DNA of 64,000 bases, taken from Enterobacter sp. RHBSTW-00175 (lineage in GTDB: Bacteria; Pseudomonadota; Gammaproteobacteria; Enterobacterales; Enterobacteriaceae). The notes under the pieces are model-generated. The model searched no databases, was not told where the DNA came from, and saw only the letters and a list, made by a program, of their open reading frames with translations. The DNA lies in NCBI RefSeq assembly GCF_013927005.1, contig NZ_CP055930.1, forward strand, positions 62,001 through 126,000, written 5' to 3'. This document shows positions 63,612 through 64,000 of this stretch, piece by piece (the stretch's first letter is position 1; every line of letters starts with the position of its first letter). A program made the position numbers and the translations under genes.

Positions 63612-64000
63612 CTATTGGATTTGAGGCATTATCTTTTCCGCCAGATATTTTGCACCAAATTTAGTAAGATGCGGAGGATCATAAAACAAAGGTTTATTAT
63701 CATCTGTTAAAGCTAAACATTTATCTTTCTTTGGACAGATGTAATTCATCATATTTATAAATTTAACACCAGGTGCATTTGCCAATTGTTTGTTAATATG
63801 ATCTGTATCTTCATCTCTAAATTGTGTTGCAAATCGTTCGACACCAACTATGCGGTTAAATGAGTTGACAATTTCAATACTACTTTTCGAGAGATTCTTC
63901 CGTCCGATCAGAAACACTTTGGCGTCAGTCATTGAATGTAACTTATCAACACCATGTATAACATAATCAACTAAATTTGGCTGATATAGAAATGCTATGT
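63612..64000 (-). CDS. SGNH-domain acyltransferase, C-terminal part only
   Basis: About 129 residues of the C-terminus, open to the right edge of the window (the start lies outside). IGRKNLSKSSIEIVNS, FINMMNYICPKKDKCLALTD and the final FYDPPHLTKFGAKYLAEKI, with the Asp and His of the SGNH catalytic set, match the SGNH domain of OafA/YrhL-type acyltransferases. These acetylate O-antigen or other surface glycans. Low GC suggests it is not core, and it may belong to a surface-glycan locus. Confidence 0.8.
   Translation of the reverse strand, partial: IAFLYQPNLVDYVIHGVDKLHSMTDAKVFLIGRKNLSKSSIEIVNSFNRIVGVERFATQFRDEDTDHINKQLANAPGVKFINMMNYICPKKDKCLALTDDNKPLFYDPPHLTKFGAKYLAEKIMPQIQ

Noticed and set aside
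1..64000. CRISPR arrays and complete insertion sequences
   Set aside because: No regularly spaced direct repeats and no transposase with terminal repeats were seen on either strand.

Overview
The window comes from the chromosome of an Enterobacteriaceae species, most likely Enterobacter or a close relative. The evidence is the set cbl-nac, ldtA, shiA, amn, yeeO, yeeX, yeeA, sbmC and dacD, interspersed with three near-identical tRNA-Asn genes and enterobacterial REP elements. All family names here come from reading the translated sequence by eye; no database search was run.

Bases 1 to about 40,480 are the right part of an integrative and conjugative element (ICE) of the ICEKp-like kind. It ends in a partial direct repeat of the tRNA-Asn 3' end at 40,466-40,481. 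The left end and the integrase lie outside the window. From left to right it carries: a metabolic cargo tail (acyl-CoA dehydrogenase-like enzyme, SDR, cupin; 1-2,252); a small control region with a frameshifted gene, AlpA, DUF2857-like and C4 zinc-finger proteins (2.4-4.4 kb); a complete VirB1-VirB11 mating-pair apparatus with VirB3 fused to VirB4 (5.1-14.9 kb); a strongly palindromic non-coding region that is the probable oriT (15.6-16.3 kb); and the MobB coupling protein with the MobC relaxase of the MOBC family (16.3-19.0 kb).

The rest of the ICE, 19.4-40 kb, is a defence and counter-defence zone. It holds a locus of nucleotidyltransferase, DUF1883 protein and a 56-aa protein that diverges from a CapW/BrxR-like WYL regulator; an ArdC antirestriction protein; a 430-aa protein of unknown role; a high-GC Hachiman pair (HamA, HamB); a graveyard of gene fragments; a low-GC two-reverse-transcriptase system that fits DRT type 3, with a candidate template ncRNA just downstream; a TrlF-like PHP-ATPase; and an Mrr-like endonuclease. 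Sharp changes in base composition between these blocks suggest separate acquisitions.

From 40.5 kb the sequence is core chromosome. nac-cbl (nitrogen control) sits under a visible sigma-54 promoter and NtrC site. ldtA, shiA, amn and an aminopeptidase P follow. A nucleotide-salvage group has a Tsx-like channel and two paralogous periplasmic 5'-nucleotidases, one with a CRP box at class II spacing.

Between a zinc-ribbon gene and a tRNA-Asn (54.6-57.2 kb) lies the most unusual chromosomal locus. A leaderless arylsulfotransferase-like beta-propeller protein is next to a holin and an M15 peptidoglycan endopeptidase, with no other phage genes, and the holin pair has a CRP box at class II spacing. 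This resembles a type 10 (holin/endopeptidase) secretion cassette with a new candidate cargo. The window ends with yeeO, GGCT, yeeX, yeeA, sbmC, dacD and the 3' part of an SGNH acyltransferase.
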